DNA of 63,207 nt from a virus. Made by a program: the position numbers and the translations under genes. The stretch lies in the IMG/VR virus record IMGVR_UViG_3300035670_000204, positions 1 through 63,207 of that record; one strand, given 5' to 3'. Below, in pieces: positions 52,237-61,224 of this stretch. The number at the start of each line of letters is the position of its first letter. The first letter of the stretch is position 1. A model generated the notes under the pieces. The model was not told the DNA's origin and ran no database searches. It saw only the letters and a list, made by a program, of their open reading frames with translations.

Positions 52237-53424
52237 TTACACCCTCTGCTGCTTAGGTAATCTACGGTCTATGGTATCCGCCTCGGCTCCAGGAATACGC
52301 CCGGTCGGAGGGGCGCCGTCCATGCCATTACGGACTGGCGGGGGTTCCGGGGGTGGAGGCGGCGGCGTAAAGTCCAGACCGAACCGGCGCATCACCGCAG
52401 GAGCCGCGTCAGGACCAAGGCCGTACTTTCCGATTGCCCCGTATACGGCATTCGGGTCCGGGTTATTCCCCAACCCATGAAGCGTAGCACCCATAGCACG
52501 ACGCTGGGCAGCCATTTCAAAGGCTCGGTCCTCAGCGTTGTTTGCTGGGTCATACGCTCTGATTTCCGCTGTAGAGGCAGGGGGAGCCCCCGACGCATCT
52601 TTACGGGGGGATGGCATACCCCCGCCGAAAGCGCCTTGCGCAAAGGCTTCAGCCGCCCCAACCCCATACGGAATCATATTGCCCACCTGGGGGGCAGGGG
52701 GCGTCGGCCCGGCAATCGGGTTAGCCGAGTTTGGGTCCATCTGTCGCGGCGACCCATCAGAATTCGTATACGGCGTCACAACGGGACGCGGCGAGGCCGC
52801 AGGGGCAGCTTGCGGAGCATTACGCGCAAGAACCCTATCCATATTTGGGCCACCCATCGGGAAGAAAGCAGGGTCAATCATCCCGCCACGAAGAACCTCA
52901 TTACTCGTATACGAGTCAGACGCGGCCTGGGGCGGTTCTACCTTCGGCTGCGTGTCCTTGGGCGCACTCTTAGGGGGTGCAGCTTTGGACTCGGCTGGAG
53001 GGGGTGCAGCTTTGGACTCGGCTGGAGGTGGGGTAGGCTTAACGTACGGCTTAACAGTACCATCCGTTGCATAAGCGGGAGGGTGGAAAAATTGGGTAGC
53101 AGGCATCCCCCGATAGTTATGCTCGTAGTTTTGAAACTCACCGGGCTGTGCGCCACGGGCAGTATCAAAGGCTTTTAGCGCGGCATCCAGGCCAGCAACT
53201 CGGTCTGGAGAAACCAACATACGACCGTACTCCGGCTCAGCCGGAATAGGCTCGCCGTCCGTACGGGGGGCATCACGGAAATTTTGCCCGGAACGCTCAG
53301 CCGTCATAGCACCCAATAACATGCGCTCATAGGCTTGTCGCGCTGACTCAATACGGTCTCTACGCTCCTTCTCTAGACGCGCTCGCTCCCTAGACGACGC
53401 TACCCCCCTATGCCCAGACTCCAT
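52237..53424 (-). CDS. Disordered Pro/Ala-rich virion protein, 395 aa
   Basis: A 395-residue protein: a charged helical N-terminus (SRERARLEKERRDRIESARQAYERML) and then a long Pro/Ala-rich, probably disordered chain, including a short duplication AAPPPAESK. ATG 53424 follows a perfect AGGAGG; the frame is open 14 codons upstream, but without a ribosome site. Probably a virion or internal protein working with the neighbouring genes. Confidence 0.65.
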   Translation of the reverse strand: MESGHRGVASSRERARLEKERRDRIESARQAYERMLLGAMTAERSGQNFRDAPRTDGEPIPAEPEYGRMLVSPDRVAGLDAALKAFDTARGAQPGEFQNYEHNYRGMPATQFFHPPAYATDGTVKPYVKPTPPPAESKAAPPPAESKAAPPKSAPKDTQPKVEPPQAASDSYTSNEVLRGGMIDPAFFPMGGPNMDRVLARNAPQAAPAASPRPVVTPYTNSDGSPRQMDPNSANPIAGPTPPAPQVGNMIPYGVGAAEAFAQGAFGGGMPSPRKDASGAPPASTAEIRAYDPANNAEDRAFEMAAQRRAMGATLHGLGNNPDPNAVYGAIGKYGLGPDAAPAVMRRFGLDFTPPPPPPEPPPVRNGMDGAPPTGRIPGAEADTIDRRLPKQQRV

Positions 53425-53432
53425 ATATCCTC

Positions 53433-54167
53433 CTACCAGGAAAAGCCGTGCCGACCAAATACCCACCCTACTGGAGCAAAGACCTTATGGCGCATCTCTC
53501 GTTGGGCTTCTTGAACCGCTTGCTCAAAGCGGGCGCGATGGGTCTCTGCCTTGGGCCGATTCTCGCTATCTACATCCCAATTTCGAAGGGCTCGGAATGC
53601 CGCCCACTCTACCAAATCGAGATGGTAGATGTCAGGGATTTCCGGAACTGCCGAAGTGTCGTCTAAGGTCAACCGCCGCAGCGGGAGCCGACAAACACGG
53701 AGCTGAAGCCTGGCCCCATCCGACGCAGTGTCCGGTGTGGGAAACAGCCGTATCTGGATGCTCCCCTGGGGGCCTACTTGGTCATCAGTTGCGAAGGCAA
53801 TAGGTGTCCCAGCAAGTGTGCTACAAGACAGCGACCGAATCGCCTCGTCGAAGGCCCCAAACTCATTGGCCTGTCCCGTTCGAATCTGGTTCAGGACTTG
53901 GCCATCCAACCGCGCACTCAAGACGGCCAGAACAGACGGAGACAGCGCGTACGTTGCAACATCAGGAACCAAATATATCGCAGTCGCCGCATCCGTTGTT
54001 TCATCGCGCAAACACAACGTCAGCCGGGCGAAGCGGGTATGGGCCTCATCCAGGTACCGAATAAGGCTCTCGTCCGACCAATATCGGTCTGAAGTCCCTG
54101 CCACAAGAGCCGAAGAATCCCGCAGTACATTGGTACGAAGCTCATCTAGCAGCTCTGCGACATTCAT
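53433..54167 (-). CDS. Head adaptor / connector protein, 244 aa
   Basis: A 244-residue protein beginning LLDELRTNVLRDSS...WSDESLIRYLDEAHTRFARLT, the helical pattern of phage adaptor proteins of the DUF6682 kind that attach below the portal. The middle is beta-rich, and the C-terminus has FEQAVQEAQREMRHKVFAPVGWV. Its stop lies next to the disordered virion gene. Likely part of the head-to-tail junction. Confidence 0.7.
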   Translation of the reverse strand: MNVAELLDELRTNVLRDSSALVAGTSDRYWSDESLIRYLDEAHTRFARLTLCLRDETTDAATAIYLVPDVATYALSPSVLAVLSARLDGQVLNQIRTGQANEFGAFDEAIRSLSCSTLAGTPIAFATDDQVGPQGSIQIRLFPTPDTASDGARLQLRVCRLPLRRLTLDDTSAVPEIPDIYHLDLVEWAAFRALRNWDVDSENRPKAETHRARFEQAVQEAQREMRHKVFAPVGWVFGRHGFSW

Positions 54168-54509
54168 TTACAGGTCCTTAGCCAACACGCGGTAGGGGAA
54201 CCGAAGACGCTGCCGAAACGCTACAACCTGACGGGTACGCGGGTCAATGACGGGTACGTCCATCACGGCGTCATCCAGCACATTCAGGATTTCACAGGGG
54301 ACTTCCGCCTCTTCACCAGGACGTAGGATATATCCTTTTCCGTTCAGGCCAATGTACTGGCCGGTCGGGGGGATGCTCTCGTTCTCTTCCAATATGATAC
54401 GAAACCGCTTACCGGGGGTGTAGGTATCACGGCGGGAAAATCCGGGCATTTTGGGGGCAGGCCCAGCCAAGCCGGAGCCGTCGTTATCAGCCAACAGTGC
54501 AGAAACCAT
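54168..54509 (-). CDS. Small virion/adaptor-like protein, 113 aa
   Basis: A 113-residue protein with a disordered N-terminus (ADNDGSGLAGPAPKMPGFSRRD) and a beta domain (TPGKRFRIILEENESIPP...GEEAEVPCEILNVLDDAVMDVPVI). ATG 54509 has GGAG upstream. It follows the terminator after the capsid genes. Possibly a head-tail connector or stopper component; no family recognised. Confidence 0.6.
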   Translation of the reverse strand: MVSALLADNDGSGLAGPAPKMPGFSRRDTYTPGKRFRIILEENESIPPTGQYIGLNGKGYILRPGEEAEVPCEILNVLDDAVMDVPVIDPRTRQVVAFRQRLRFPYRVLAKDL

Positions 54510-54532
54510 AAATAACTCCAAACATAATAACT

Positions 54533-54575
54533 AAAAAGGGGAACCCCATCGTATATATTGACAGGATTCCCCTTT
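54533..54575 (-). terminator. Leftward terminator downstream of capsid genes
   Basis: Read leftward, AAAGGGGAA pairs with TTCCCCTTT (plus coordinates 54567-54575 and 54535-54543), ending in TTTTTAG. It would cap strong transcription of capsid and decoration genes and let a fraction read through to the later tail genes. Confidence 0.65.
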
Positions 54576-54589
54576 ACGGTCAGGGACGA

Positions 54590-54922
54590 TTATCCCTCAG
54601 CTCGCCAGGCAAACGCCTTGCTTGCAGGGATAGCGGCGGCTGCAACCGTAAACGTACGGTCAGACAAGGTCACCACCAAATCTGAACTGGCGTCCAATGT
54701 CCTGGTACCGGCTGCGACGGTCTTGAGTGCAGACCCAGAGGCCATCCCCGCATACCATTCATACGTAATACGGTCAGTAAGGTTGACGAAAGTAATCACA
54801 CGAGGGGTGAACCCCAGGGTGAATACGGTAGCTGCCGCTGTACCAGAGTCAGAAACGACATATCCGGTAGCGACATTAACAACGCTCGCGCTGTTATCCT
54901 GAGTATTGGTCGTAAGAGCCAT
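54590..54922 (-). CDS. Capsid decoration-like protein, 110 aa
   Basis: A 110-residue Ala/Thr/Ser/Val-rich protein with alternating strands, lying 12 bases after the major capsid gene and before a terminator. A small beta protein in this place is typically a capsid decoration or cement protein or head fibre. No family motif is recognised, so the assignment rests on position and composition. Confidence 0.6.
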   Translation of the reverse strand: MALTTNTQDNSASVVNVATGYVVSDSGTAAATVFTLGFTPRVITFVNLTDRITYEWYAGMASGSALKTVAAGTRTLDASSDLVVTLSDRTFTVAAAAIPASKAFAWRAEG

Positions 54923-54934
54923 ACAATCCCCCTA

Positions 54935-55966
54935 TTAGGCGGTGGCCGCAACTTCGGCACGAATCAAGAACGCATCTTGCAGGATTACCGCCGCCTGCCA
55001 GGCTTTCCAACCCACGGTACCGCGCTGCGCCAGGGGGTCTCCCGAAGCAGGCTTGGGATTGACCACCATGGGGGTCAAGGAGTCCTTGCCCTTCAGGGGG
55101 ACAATACCGTAGGCGTCACGAGCCAGGTACAGGATGGGATATACGTCGGCGTTAGTGCCGGTAGTAGACCGCATCAGCCCCTTCGCACCGCCGATGTCCG
55201 CCCAGGGGGCAAACACGGTAGAAGACAGGTACCGAACACGCTCCACGGACCCGATTTCATTCTCGAACGGGGACACGGTACCGTACTGCTTGGTGGGGAT
55301 GAACCCATCCATTTTACGGATATCGGTCTCCAGGTCGGGGTGGACCAACCCAATGAATGCTGCCTCAATCGGTTCGGTCCTGAACGATGCCGACGACGCC
55401 ACGCGCTGTTGGATAGGCTTGGCTTGCTGCCGCAGAAGGGCAGTCGTGATACGACGTTGCAGGTCAGTCGTAATCGACGTATTTACGTCGGTGCGGGCTG
55501 CACCATTGGCATAATATACGTTCGTACCGGCCTTCAGGATGTTGAACCGAATGGTCTCGATGGTCAACGCGGCCTGCTCAGACATAATCTGAGTCGCTTC
55601 ACGCAGCACCGGGTCTTCGTGGGTATCCATGACGACATCAGTGATGGTGACATAATCACCGTACTGATTGAGCTGGACTGAATAGTCCTGGTGCGCCAGG
55701 CGATTGCCAGACGGCGTAACGCCCTCAACCAGCGGGGTGAGCGCCAGCGGAACGTAATAGTCACCACCCGACTGACCGGCAGTACCGGTAGCTCCCTGCA
55801 GGAAGTACCGACGCCACTTGGCCGTCTTGGTGTTATTGGTCGGAATCGGGTAGGTCGAGCCGAACTGCTCAAGCACCATGTACGGCATGGCGCGTTCGAG
55901 CAAGTCCTTCATGACATACGCGGCTGTTCTCGGGGAGATATCCCCATACGTAATCATATTAGGCAT
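54935..55966 (-). CDS. Major capsid protein, N4 gp56-like family
   Basis: A 343-residue protein with the pattern of the N4 gp56-type capsid family: MITYGDISPRTAAYVMKDLLERAMPYMVLEQFG, then WRRYF, PLVEGVTPSGNRLAHQDYSVQLNQYGDYVTITDV and DAYGIVPLKGKDSL. This family shares the HK97 fold. It follows the scaffold and a 62-residue protein and precedes the decoration-like gene, the usual order. There is no visible maturation peptide of the HK97 type. It should form most of the virion shell. Confidence 0.9.
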   Translation of the reverse strand: MPNMITYGDISPRTAAYVMKDLLERAMPYMVLEQFGSTYPIPTNNTKTAKWRRYFLQGATGTAGQSGGDYYVPLALTPLVEGVTPSGNRLAHQDYSVQLNQYGDYVTITDVVMDTHEDPVLREATQIMSEQAALTIETIRFNILKAGTNVYYANGAARTDVNTSITTDLQRRITTALLRQQAKPIQQRVASSASFRTEPIEAAFIGLVHPDLETDIRKMDGFIPTKQYGTVSPFENEIGSVERVRYLSSTVFAPWADIGGAKGLMRSTTGTNADVYPILYLARDAYGIVPLKGKDSLTPMVVNPKPASGDPLAQRGTVGWKAWQAAVILQDAFLIRAEVAATA

Positions 55967-55975
55967 AGCCAGTCC

Positions 55976-56164
55976 TTATTTCTTGGTTAGAAGCGGGTCA
56001 GGGGTCAAAGTCGCCGCGTAGTCGGTGTCGCCTACGCCTGAGTCAGCGTCCAGTTTAGCCAAAAGCGCGACAATCGTCGCCCTTATTGTTGCCAAATCCT
56101 CTTGCACGTCACGCAAAATGGACTTTTGCGTGTTATCTATGTTCGCTGTATTGATGCTTGCCAT
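55976..56164 (-). CDS. Small protein between scaffold and capsid, 62 aa
   Basis: A 62-residue, mostly helical protein (NTQKSILRDVQEDLATIRATIVALLAKLDAD) with a flexible end. It is placed 9 bases before the capsid gene and 3 bases after the scaffold. It may assist assembly, but no family is recognised. Confidence 0.6.
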   Translation of the reverse strand: MASINTANIDNTQKSILRDVQEDLATIRATIVALLAKLDADSGVGDTDYAATLTPDPLLTKK

Positions 56165-56167
56165 ATT

Positions 56168-57058
56168 TTACCTCGTAGCTTCAGCCCACGCAGAATCGAA
56201 ATCGTCTTTGTCCACCGATGCCGTAGCGGCAGTGGTGCGCTTATGGTCTACCGCGCCTAGCCCTTTTGCAGCTTTACGGGCTGCGGAGGATATCCGAGAT
56301 ACCCCGGACGGAAGCGACTCGGGGGCGGAACCCCGACCTGTAGCCCGTTTGTAGTCTTGAATCAATTCGATTACCTCGGAGGCAGTTCCCGCCTCAACGA
56401 CCTCTTGGGCTCGGCCACGAATGTACCCTGGAAGGGTCGTAACCCATCTCCGTACGTCTTCATGGATGGTGTCATAGTCTGGATGTGCGTTCCGTAGAGC
56501 CGAAAGCTGTTCGCGGTCCCCTACCAGAGATGAAACGTGCGTAAATTGCTGCGCGATAGGGCCATAGACCCGGTTGACCTCTGCAAAGACATGGCCCACC
56601 AGCTCTCGATACTCGGCCCGCCTGCGAAGGGCTTCACCCCGCACAACGTCTTCCCAGTCGGAATTGTAGCTCTCCAGGAAGGCTTTCTCTTCCTCGGAAT
56701 ACAGGTCGGGCAACGATGGGGGCGGCGGGGGTGTCCCAGCCTCCATGGCGCGTTTGGCCTTTTGGCCGGGAGACTCGTACTGCGGCTGAGTGGCAGCCTG
56801 ACGGGCAACAGCGTCCTGTAGCTCGTTGTACTTGGCCTGCCAGTCTACCTCTTCAGCGGTCGCCTCTACCTCTGCGTCTTCGGCGGCCTCTTCCGGCTCC
56901 GCGTCATCGACAGCCTCTACGTCCGCGCTCTCAACTGGGGCTTCCGGCTCCACAGGGGGGTCTTCGGCAAGGGTCTCCCCTTCCGCGACCGGGTCTTCGT
57001 GGCCTATCGCCTCGAACGCCGTGGAGAATTCGTCATAATCGGATACTGTGTCTGGCAT
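56168..57058 (-). CDS. Probable scaffolding protein, 296 aa
   Basis: A 296-residue protein: residues 1-75 are extremely acidic (many Glu, Asp, Ala, Val), followed by a helical region with GQKAKRAME, a Pro-rich spot (GTPPPPPSLP), a helical domain (about 115-235) and a basic end (KRTTAATASVDKDDFDSAWAEATR). Acidic N-terminus, helices, basic C-terminus and a place directly before the capsid gene are hallmarks of podovirus scaffolds. The assignment is by form, not homology. Confidence 0.75.
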   Translation of the reverse strand: MPDTVSDYDEFSTAFEAIGHEDPVAEGETLAEDPPVEPEAPVESADVEAVDDAEPEEAAEDAEVEATAEEVDWQAKYNELQDAVARQAATQPQYESPGQKAKRAMEAGTPPPPPSLPDLYSEEEKAFLESYNSDWEDVVRGEALRRRAEYRELVGHVFAEVNRVYGPIAQQFTHVSSLVGDREQLSALRNAHPDYDTIHEDVRRWVTTLPGYIRGRAQEVVEAGTASEVIELIQDYKRATGRGSAPESLPSGVSRISSAARKAAKGLGAVDHKRTTAATASVDKDDFDSAWAEATR

Positions 57059-57072
57059 AGTAAAACCTTATA

Positions 57073-57306
57073 TTAAATTTCATGCGTAGTAAAGAAACTC
57101 AAGATTCTATCGTAGGCCCTGGCCGCCCCCTGCAAGCGGCATACCTCCGACGGGTCGCAAGTCACCAACTTCTCCTTGACCTTCTCCAGGCTGTCTTGGA
57201 GCAATATCATCATACTCTGGGTCACCGGCTCCCCCAGGGACCGCTGAAGGACCTGTAGATGTTCCTGAGCCAGCTCTCGCGGCAGCGATGTTCTCTGGTG
57301 TGACAC
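57073..57306 (-). CDS. Small protein overlapping the 3' end of the portal gene, 77 aa
   Basis: A 77-residue helical protein from GTG 57306: LAQEHLQVLQRSLGEPVTQSMMILLQDSLEKVKEKLVTCDPSEVCRLQGAARAYDRIL. The codons lie in another frame over the last 200 bases of the portal gene. A clear ribosome site GGGAGG (57318-57323) precedes the start by 11 bases, and the sequence is well balanced like a real protein, whereas the portal frame here is a low-complexity Gly/Pro tail. It continues 34 bases past the portal stop. Such small genes between portal and scaffold exist in other podoviruses. Confidence 0.7.
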   Translation of the reverse strand: MSHQRTSLPRELAQEHLQVLQRSLGEPVTQSMMILLQDSLEKVKEKLVTCDPSEVCRLQGAARAYDRILSFFTTHEI

Positions 57307-59281
57307 CTTTTTCTAAACCTCCCAAAATCGAATTGTATACCTGAGCATTTGCCATTGCAGAGTTTTTATCCGCCTGCGTGAGGTTCTTAACCGCCTCGGC
57401 CAGCGTCTTACGAATCTCAGCCCGGACCATCTCAACCTGCCGGTCCTCAGTGGCTTTCGCTTGCTCAGCGCTCTGCTCATCTATACGTTGCGCCGACTCA
57501 TCATCGACCAACACCGCGCCGATATCAATGTCTCGGACGCTGAACCGCTCTTTGGCCATCTCCCGCCAGTTGATGTACTTCGCCTCTTCTGGCCGTAGGG
57601 TTTGTGCCAGCGCGTCGTACGCGATGCCCCGAACTTCCTTGGCAATCAGGCTGGATGACCCTCGCGCCATGACCTGGAAGTCGCCACGTATGTCTGGCTT
57701 ATCGTTGAAGTGCTTGTTGAACATCACCAGGCTGGATATCACGGATTGGGTGAACAAATCAAAGTTCCGAACGACATCTTTGAACGGCAACGCCGCCTCC
57801 CCACGGAGCATAGACGCCCCTGCTGCAGTGCGGAAGGGCTCCGAGGGGCCTTTCTGGATGTCCCCACCCGTTGCCTGACTCACGAAAGTCTCTTGGTCCG
57901 CGAAGTCCCGGAACAACGAAATGATATTGATAAGCTCGGGTATATGGCTATCTATATTGATACCCCGTACTGCAGGGAGCCCCGCCTCCGGGCCTGTGCC
58001 CTCCCGATACCATATTTTGTACGAATGTACGTTGGTAATATCCTGGTCAAGCCGCATCAGGTCTGTGTTGACCTCCAAATTCGGCCCACACACCACCCCG
58101 GCATTGTCCAGGGCCATACGGGAAGCCGCCGCAACGGCCATCTGGCTATCCCGCATCACTGACGGAAGGCCATTACCCAGGATACTGGACTCGTCTTCCT
58201 CAAAGACAAAATGGTGGAACGTGTTTATCCGGGAGTCCGGTTCAAGGGCCTGCCACGGGCTCAAATCGGCCTTGATTACCTCGTTCTCCAGCATCCACAC
58301 CACGGCCATTACTTGCTCTGACAACTGTTCGTCCGGGATGTCCACCCCGGCAGACCTCAAATAGTGCCCCGACACATGGCCGTCCCAAACGATTAGCTCA
58401 TACTTACGTCCAAACTGGTCATTGACGTTGAGCTGTACGCCCAGGGACTTCAGCTCCGATTCAAACGGCTTATGCTTGTAGTTGCCCTTTCTATGGTCTT
58501 TTAGGTACTGGAGTATCACGTCCCCGAAAAAGTCCTCCCTATCCGCCAGCTCCCGGAGCTGTTGCCGGGTCATGACGTAGCGTGTGAACTGCCCATCCAT
58601 ACGATGTAGGTATCGCGCCGACATATCTGGGTAGTAGTCCCAGACGGATATATGCTCAAAATGGGGCCGCATGGCCTGTACGGATATCGGTGTCAGCATC
58701 CCCGTCATCGGGTCACGACTCCACCGCCTTTGGTCCTGCATCCGCACAAACGGGCCTTTTAGGATGCCAATACCGTAAATAATGCCCGACATCAGCACTT
58801 TTCGGCACAGGGACACGTAGTCCACCATGCGGTCTCCACCCAACTCGGCAAGCTGGTCGTCCATCTCCCGTTCCAGGTTCTTTGCCCGCTCCCGAGCAAA
58901 AACCCGTATCGCCTCTTCAATCTGAGCATCCTCTACCGGCTCGTTTGGGTCCTGGGGCATGGACTGGAGCACCATGGCCAAGTCTGCCGGGTCCAGGTTG
59001 GGTACGGGAGTGGGCTGAACTGCCCAATTTCTCTGGCCGGTCGGGAAGAGCAAATTCATCAGCCGGGAGAGCATTGACACGCACTTGACACGGGTGAGCT
59101 TGGGGTACGCCTTGGACCGGTTGTTGGGCAGGGTCACGTCAGGGTCATAGATACCCTTGTACTGGCGTAGGTTGCGCATCCACTGGTGTTCAGCAAGACG
59201 CCGGTCATTTTCGTACTGCGTAAAATCCGACGATAGGCGTTGGCCTAACGCTCGTAACTTGTCTACATTCGAAGCCGCCAT
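57107..59281 (-). CDS. Portal protein, 724 aa
   Basis: A 724-residue portal of the podovirus type: DNDFTQYENDRRLAEHQW-like start region, LPNNRSKAYPKLTRVKCVSMLSRLMNLLFPTGQRNW near residue 60-90, a long alpha/beta wing, and a helical C-terminal third. The C-terminal tail is Gly/Pro-rich and coincides with the overlapping gene at 57073. It lies directly after terL. The portal forms the dodecameric DNA gate of the head. Confidence 0.9.
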   Translation of the reverse strand: MAASNVDKLRALGQRLSSDFTQYENDRRLAEHQWMRNLRQYKGIYDPDVTLPNNRSKAYPKLTRVKCVSMLSRLMNLLFPTGQRNWAVQPTPVPNLDPADLAMVLQSMPQDPNEPVEDAQIEEAIRVFARERAKNLEREMDDQLAELGGDRMVDYVSLCRKVLMSGIIYGIGILKGPFVRMQDQRRWSRDPMTGMLTPISVQAMRPHFEHISVWDYYPDMSARYLHRMDGQFTRYVMTRQQLRELADREDFFGDVILQYLKDHRKGNYKHKPFESELKSLGVQLNVNDQFGRKYELIVWDGHVSGHYLRSAGVDIPDEQLSEQVMAVVWMLENEVIKADLSPWQALEPDSRINTFHHFVFEEDESSILGNGLPSVMRDSQMAVAAASRMALDNAGVVCGPNLEVNTDLMRLDQDITNVHSYKIWYREGTGPEAGLPAVRGINIDSHIPELINIISLFRDFADQETFVSQATGGDIQKGPSEPFRTAAGASMLRGEAALPFKDVVRNFDLFTQSVISSLVMFNKHFNDKPDIRGDFQVMARGSSSLIAKEVRGIAYDALAQTLRPEEAKYINWREMAKERFSVRDIDIGAVLVDDESAQRIDEQSAEQAKATEDRQVEMVRAEIRKTLAEAVKNLTQADKNSAMANAQVYNSILGGLEKGVTPENIAAARAGSGTSTGPSAVPGGAGDPEYDDIAPRQPGEGQGEVGDLRPVGGMPLAGGGQGLR

Positions 59282-59282
59282 G

Positions 59283-60689
59283 TTAGGTCACCGCGTAGCT
59301 GTTGATAAACTTGGGGGGCGTGAAGTCCGAGGCCGACCGCCGCGCTTCCCGCTCCGTGGAGACATGATAGTACCGACATAAGTACGTAAACGCATCCGCC
59401 ACATGGCTGTGATGGTTCTTATCGGGTTCGGCGGAGCGCTTGTTGCGCTGGTCCACGGCATACCGCCAGCCACCGCCCAGGGCACGTATCAGCGCCTTGC
59501 ACCGGGGCGCAATGATAAGGGCCGGGCCTTGCTCCGTCAGCCGGGTCGTGAAGTGCTCCACGGCCTGTAGGCGGGGCTGAAGCCGGTTGTTCATATCGGG
59601 GAACACAACTTTGTACTTATGTTTTCGCAACACGTCCACCACGGAGCGTTCATCGGTCTGGTTGCGCGAGTTCGCCGCTGGGTCAGGGGCCACCAGAATG
59701 GGCTGCGTGGCGTACCGGGCCTTTATCAGCGGCCCCAGGCGGTCGGTACACAACCGGTCAGCACCGAAGTCTTCTTGTACCAGTTCATCGAACACCACCA
59801 AGCGCCCGAATAAGTCCACCTGACCGAACACCAAAGCAGAACTGACCCCAGGGTCAAAACCAATCACCATGGGCAGAAGCGGGTTGGGCCGGAGGTTGCC
59901 CTCTGCGACGTGGATGACTTTGCTGAACGTCGGGACCACCGGCTTGCCACTGAGGGAGTACCCCCACTCGACTTCGATATACTGCTTGGTCCAGGGGACA
60001 GGTTTCCCCTTGGCCTGATTTATGTAGTATCCCTCATGTCCGGGCAGGTTATCCAAGTTCTCCGCGTCGGGGGAAAACCCGCTGGGCTGCGTGAACAGGC
60101 GGGCATTGGACGGAAGATTGTCATACAAGTAGGAGAACCACCAATCATCCTCATTGCCGGGGTTGGAGCTGCCCCATATCCCCCAGTTGGTCGCCCCACC
60201 ATCTTTTGCAGGGGGGTATCGACCGCACCGAGAAGACAGGGCGTCAACGATTTCTCGGTTGATTTGGACGAACTCATCCAAGATGGCAAACGTCACTTCC
60301 AACGACAGCACACGGGCTACGTCGTCGGGGGTGTCCAGGGGGCGAAACAGGACTTCGCACTCGACATCATTAAAACGTAGGGTGAATTTACTGTCCTGCG
60401 CCCGCCAGGTCCCGGCCTCGCCGTCCTTGAACCAATAGTTCCAGCTTGTGAGGGTCGTATCCCGAAGCTGCGGCATCGTGTTACGGACAATCACCGCACG
60501 GGACCGCCGTACCCCATCCAGGGGCGAAGGGGCCTGGAGAGACGCCATATAGACCAGTTTGAAGAACAAACCCGTGGTTTTACCCGACCCAACCGGGCCA
60601 AGAATCCACGAATAGAACAGCTCACCCTCCAAATGGTGGCGAATGAAGGAGTTGACCGTTGCAGGGGGTGTATAGTCAATAGTAGCCAT
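59283..60689 (-). CDS. terL: Terminase large subunit
   Basis: A 468-residue packaging motor with Walker A GPVGSGKTT (31-39), Walker B and catalytic Glu in VTFAILDEF, a coupling motif near GIWGSSNP, and RNase H-type nuclease positions including IGFDPG (about 280) and HSHVADAFTYL near the end. It cuts and pumps DNA into the prohead through the portal encoded by the next gene. Length and motifs are complete; start ATG lies 4 bases after the small subunit stop. Confidence 0.95.
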   Translation of the reverse strand: MATIDYTPPATVNSFIRHHLEGELFYSWILGPVGSGKTTGLFFKLVYMASLQAPSPLDGVRRSRAVIVRNTMPQLRDTTLTSWNYWFKDGEAGTWRAQDSKFTLRFNDVECEVLFRPLDTPDDVARVLSLEVTFAILDEFVQINREIVDALSSRCGRYPPAKDGGATNWGIWGSSNPGNEDDWWFSYLYDNLPSNARLFTQPSGFSPDAENLDNLPGHEGYYINQAKGKPVPWTKQYIEVEWGYSLSGKPVVPTFSKVIHVAEGNLRPNPLLPMVIGFDPGVSSALVFGQVDLFGRLVVFDELVQEDFGADRLCTDRLGPLIKARYATQPILVAPDPAANSRNQTDERSVVDVLRKHKYKVVFPDMNNRLQPRLQAVEHFTTRLTEQGPALIIAPRCKALIRALGGGWRYAVDQRNKRSAEPDKNHHSHVADAFTYLCRYYHVSTEREARRSASDFTPPKFINSYAVT

Positions 60690-60692
60690 ATA

Positions 60693-61106
60693 TTACAGGT
60701 TTATGTTTATTTGGAAGGCATTTCCAGTGATTCCCGAATTCTGAGAGGGTTTCGGCTCGTACTCGGCCCATCGAACAGTGGACTTTATCAGGTCCGCCCG
60801 CACCGATGCAGGAATAGACGTGTCATGAATCAACTTCCACGATTCCTTCAACAGCTCTTCGGCCTGCAGCTTGGCTTTGACCTTAAAGCTCATGCCGTCT
60901 TTGGCCAAAGACTCCCGAGCGTCCGCGAAGGCTTTCACGAACAGGGGGTCCCGTATCAGGTCTTCGAAGTGGTCCTTGGTCACGCCATAGGCTTCACACA
61001 CGTCCTGTAAGGGCGCAGCGTTCATCGCCAGCTCAACGGGGAACATCGGGGGGAACCCCAACCGCGCCGGGTCCAGTACGCCGTTATGCTTCACGATTTC
61101 ATTCAT
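60693..61106 (-). CDS. terS: Terminase small subunit
   Basis: A 137-residue helical protein with a helix-turn-helix-like region (APLQDVCEAYGVTKDHFEDLIRDPLFVKAF), a long helix (about 60-95) and a basic/acidic end. It sits directly upstream of terL and opens the 40-kb leftward unit. It should recognise the packaging site, which may lie nearby, but I cannot identify one. Promoter candidate at 61204-61232. Confidence 0.75.
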   Translation of the reverse strand: MNEIVKHNGVLDPARLGFPPMFPVELAMNAAPLQDVCEAYGVTKDHFEDLIRDPLFVKAFADARESLAKDGMSFKVKAKLQAEELLKESWKLIHDTSIPASVRADLIKSTVRWAEYEPKPSQNSGITGNAFQININL

Positions 61107-61193
61107 GTCTAAGTCCCAGTGTTAGCTTCAGGGGAGTGTAGGTCACCGAGATGTATACGGCAAGAGGGGGCGCAGAGCGGGGGTAGGAAAAGG

Positions 61194-61224
61194 GTTACAT
61201 ATAATTATATGTATAATATGTAAC
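61194..61224. promoter_or_regulatory. Palindromic operator-like site over the late promoter
   Basis: GTTACATAT (61194-61202) and ATATGTAAC (61216-61224) form a perfect 9-bp inverted repeat with a 13-bp spacer. It covers the -10 box and much of the spacer of the leftward promoter. An operator for a dimeric phage regulator is the natural reading; a candidate regulator is the protein at 18095-18430. Confidence 0.55.

Noticed and set aside
52477-53178. 233-codon plus-strand open frame with repeats over a virion gene
   Set aside because: Antisense to the Pro/Ala-rich virion gene; its repeats mirror the repeats in that gene, and there is no promoter or ribosome site.
54977-55681. 234-codon plus-strand open frame over the major capsid gene
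   Set aside because: It lies antisense to a well-recognised capsid gene and has an Arg/Gly-rich composition typical of shadow frames.
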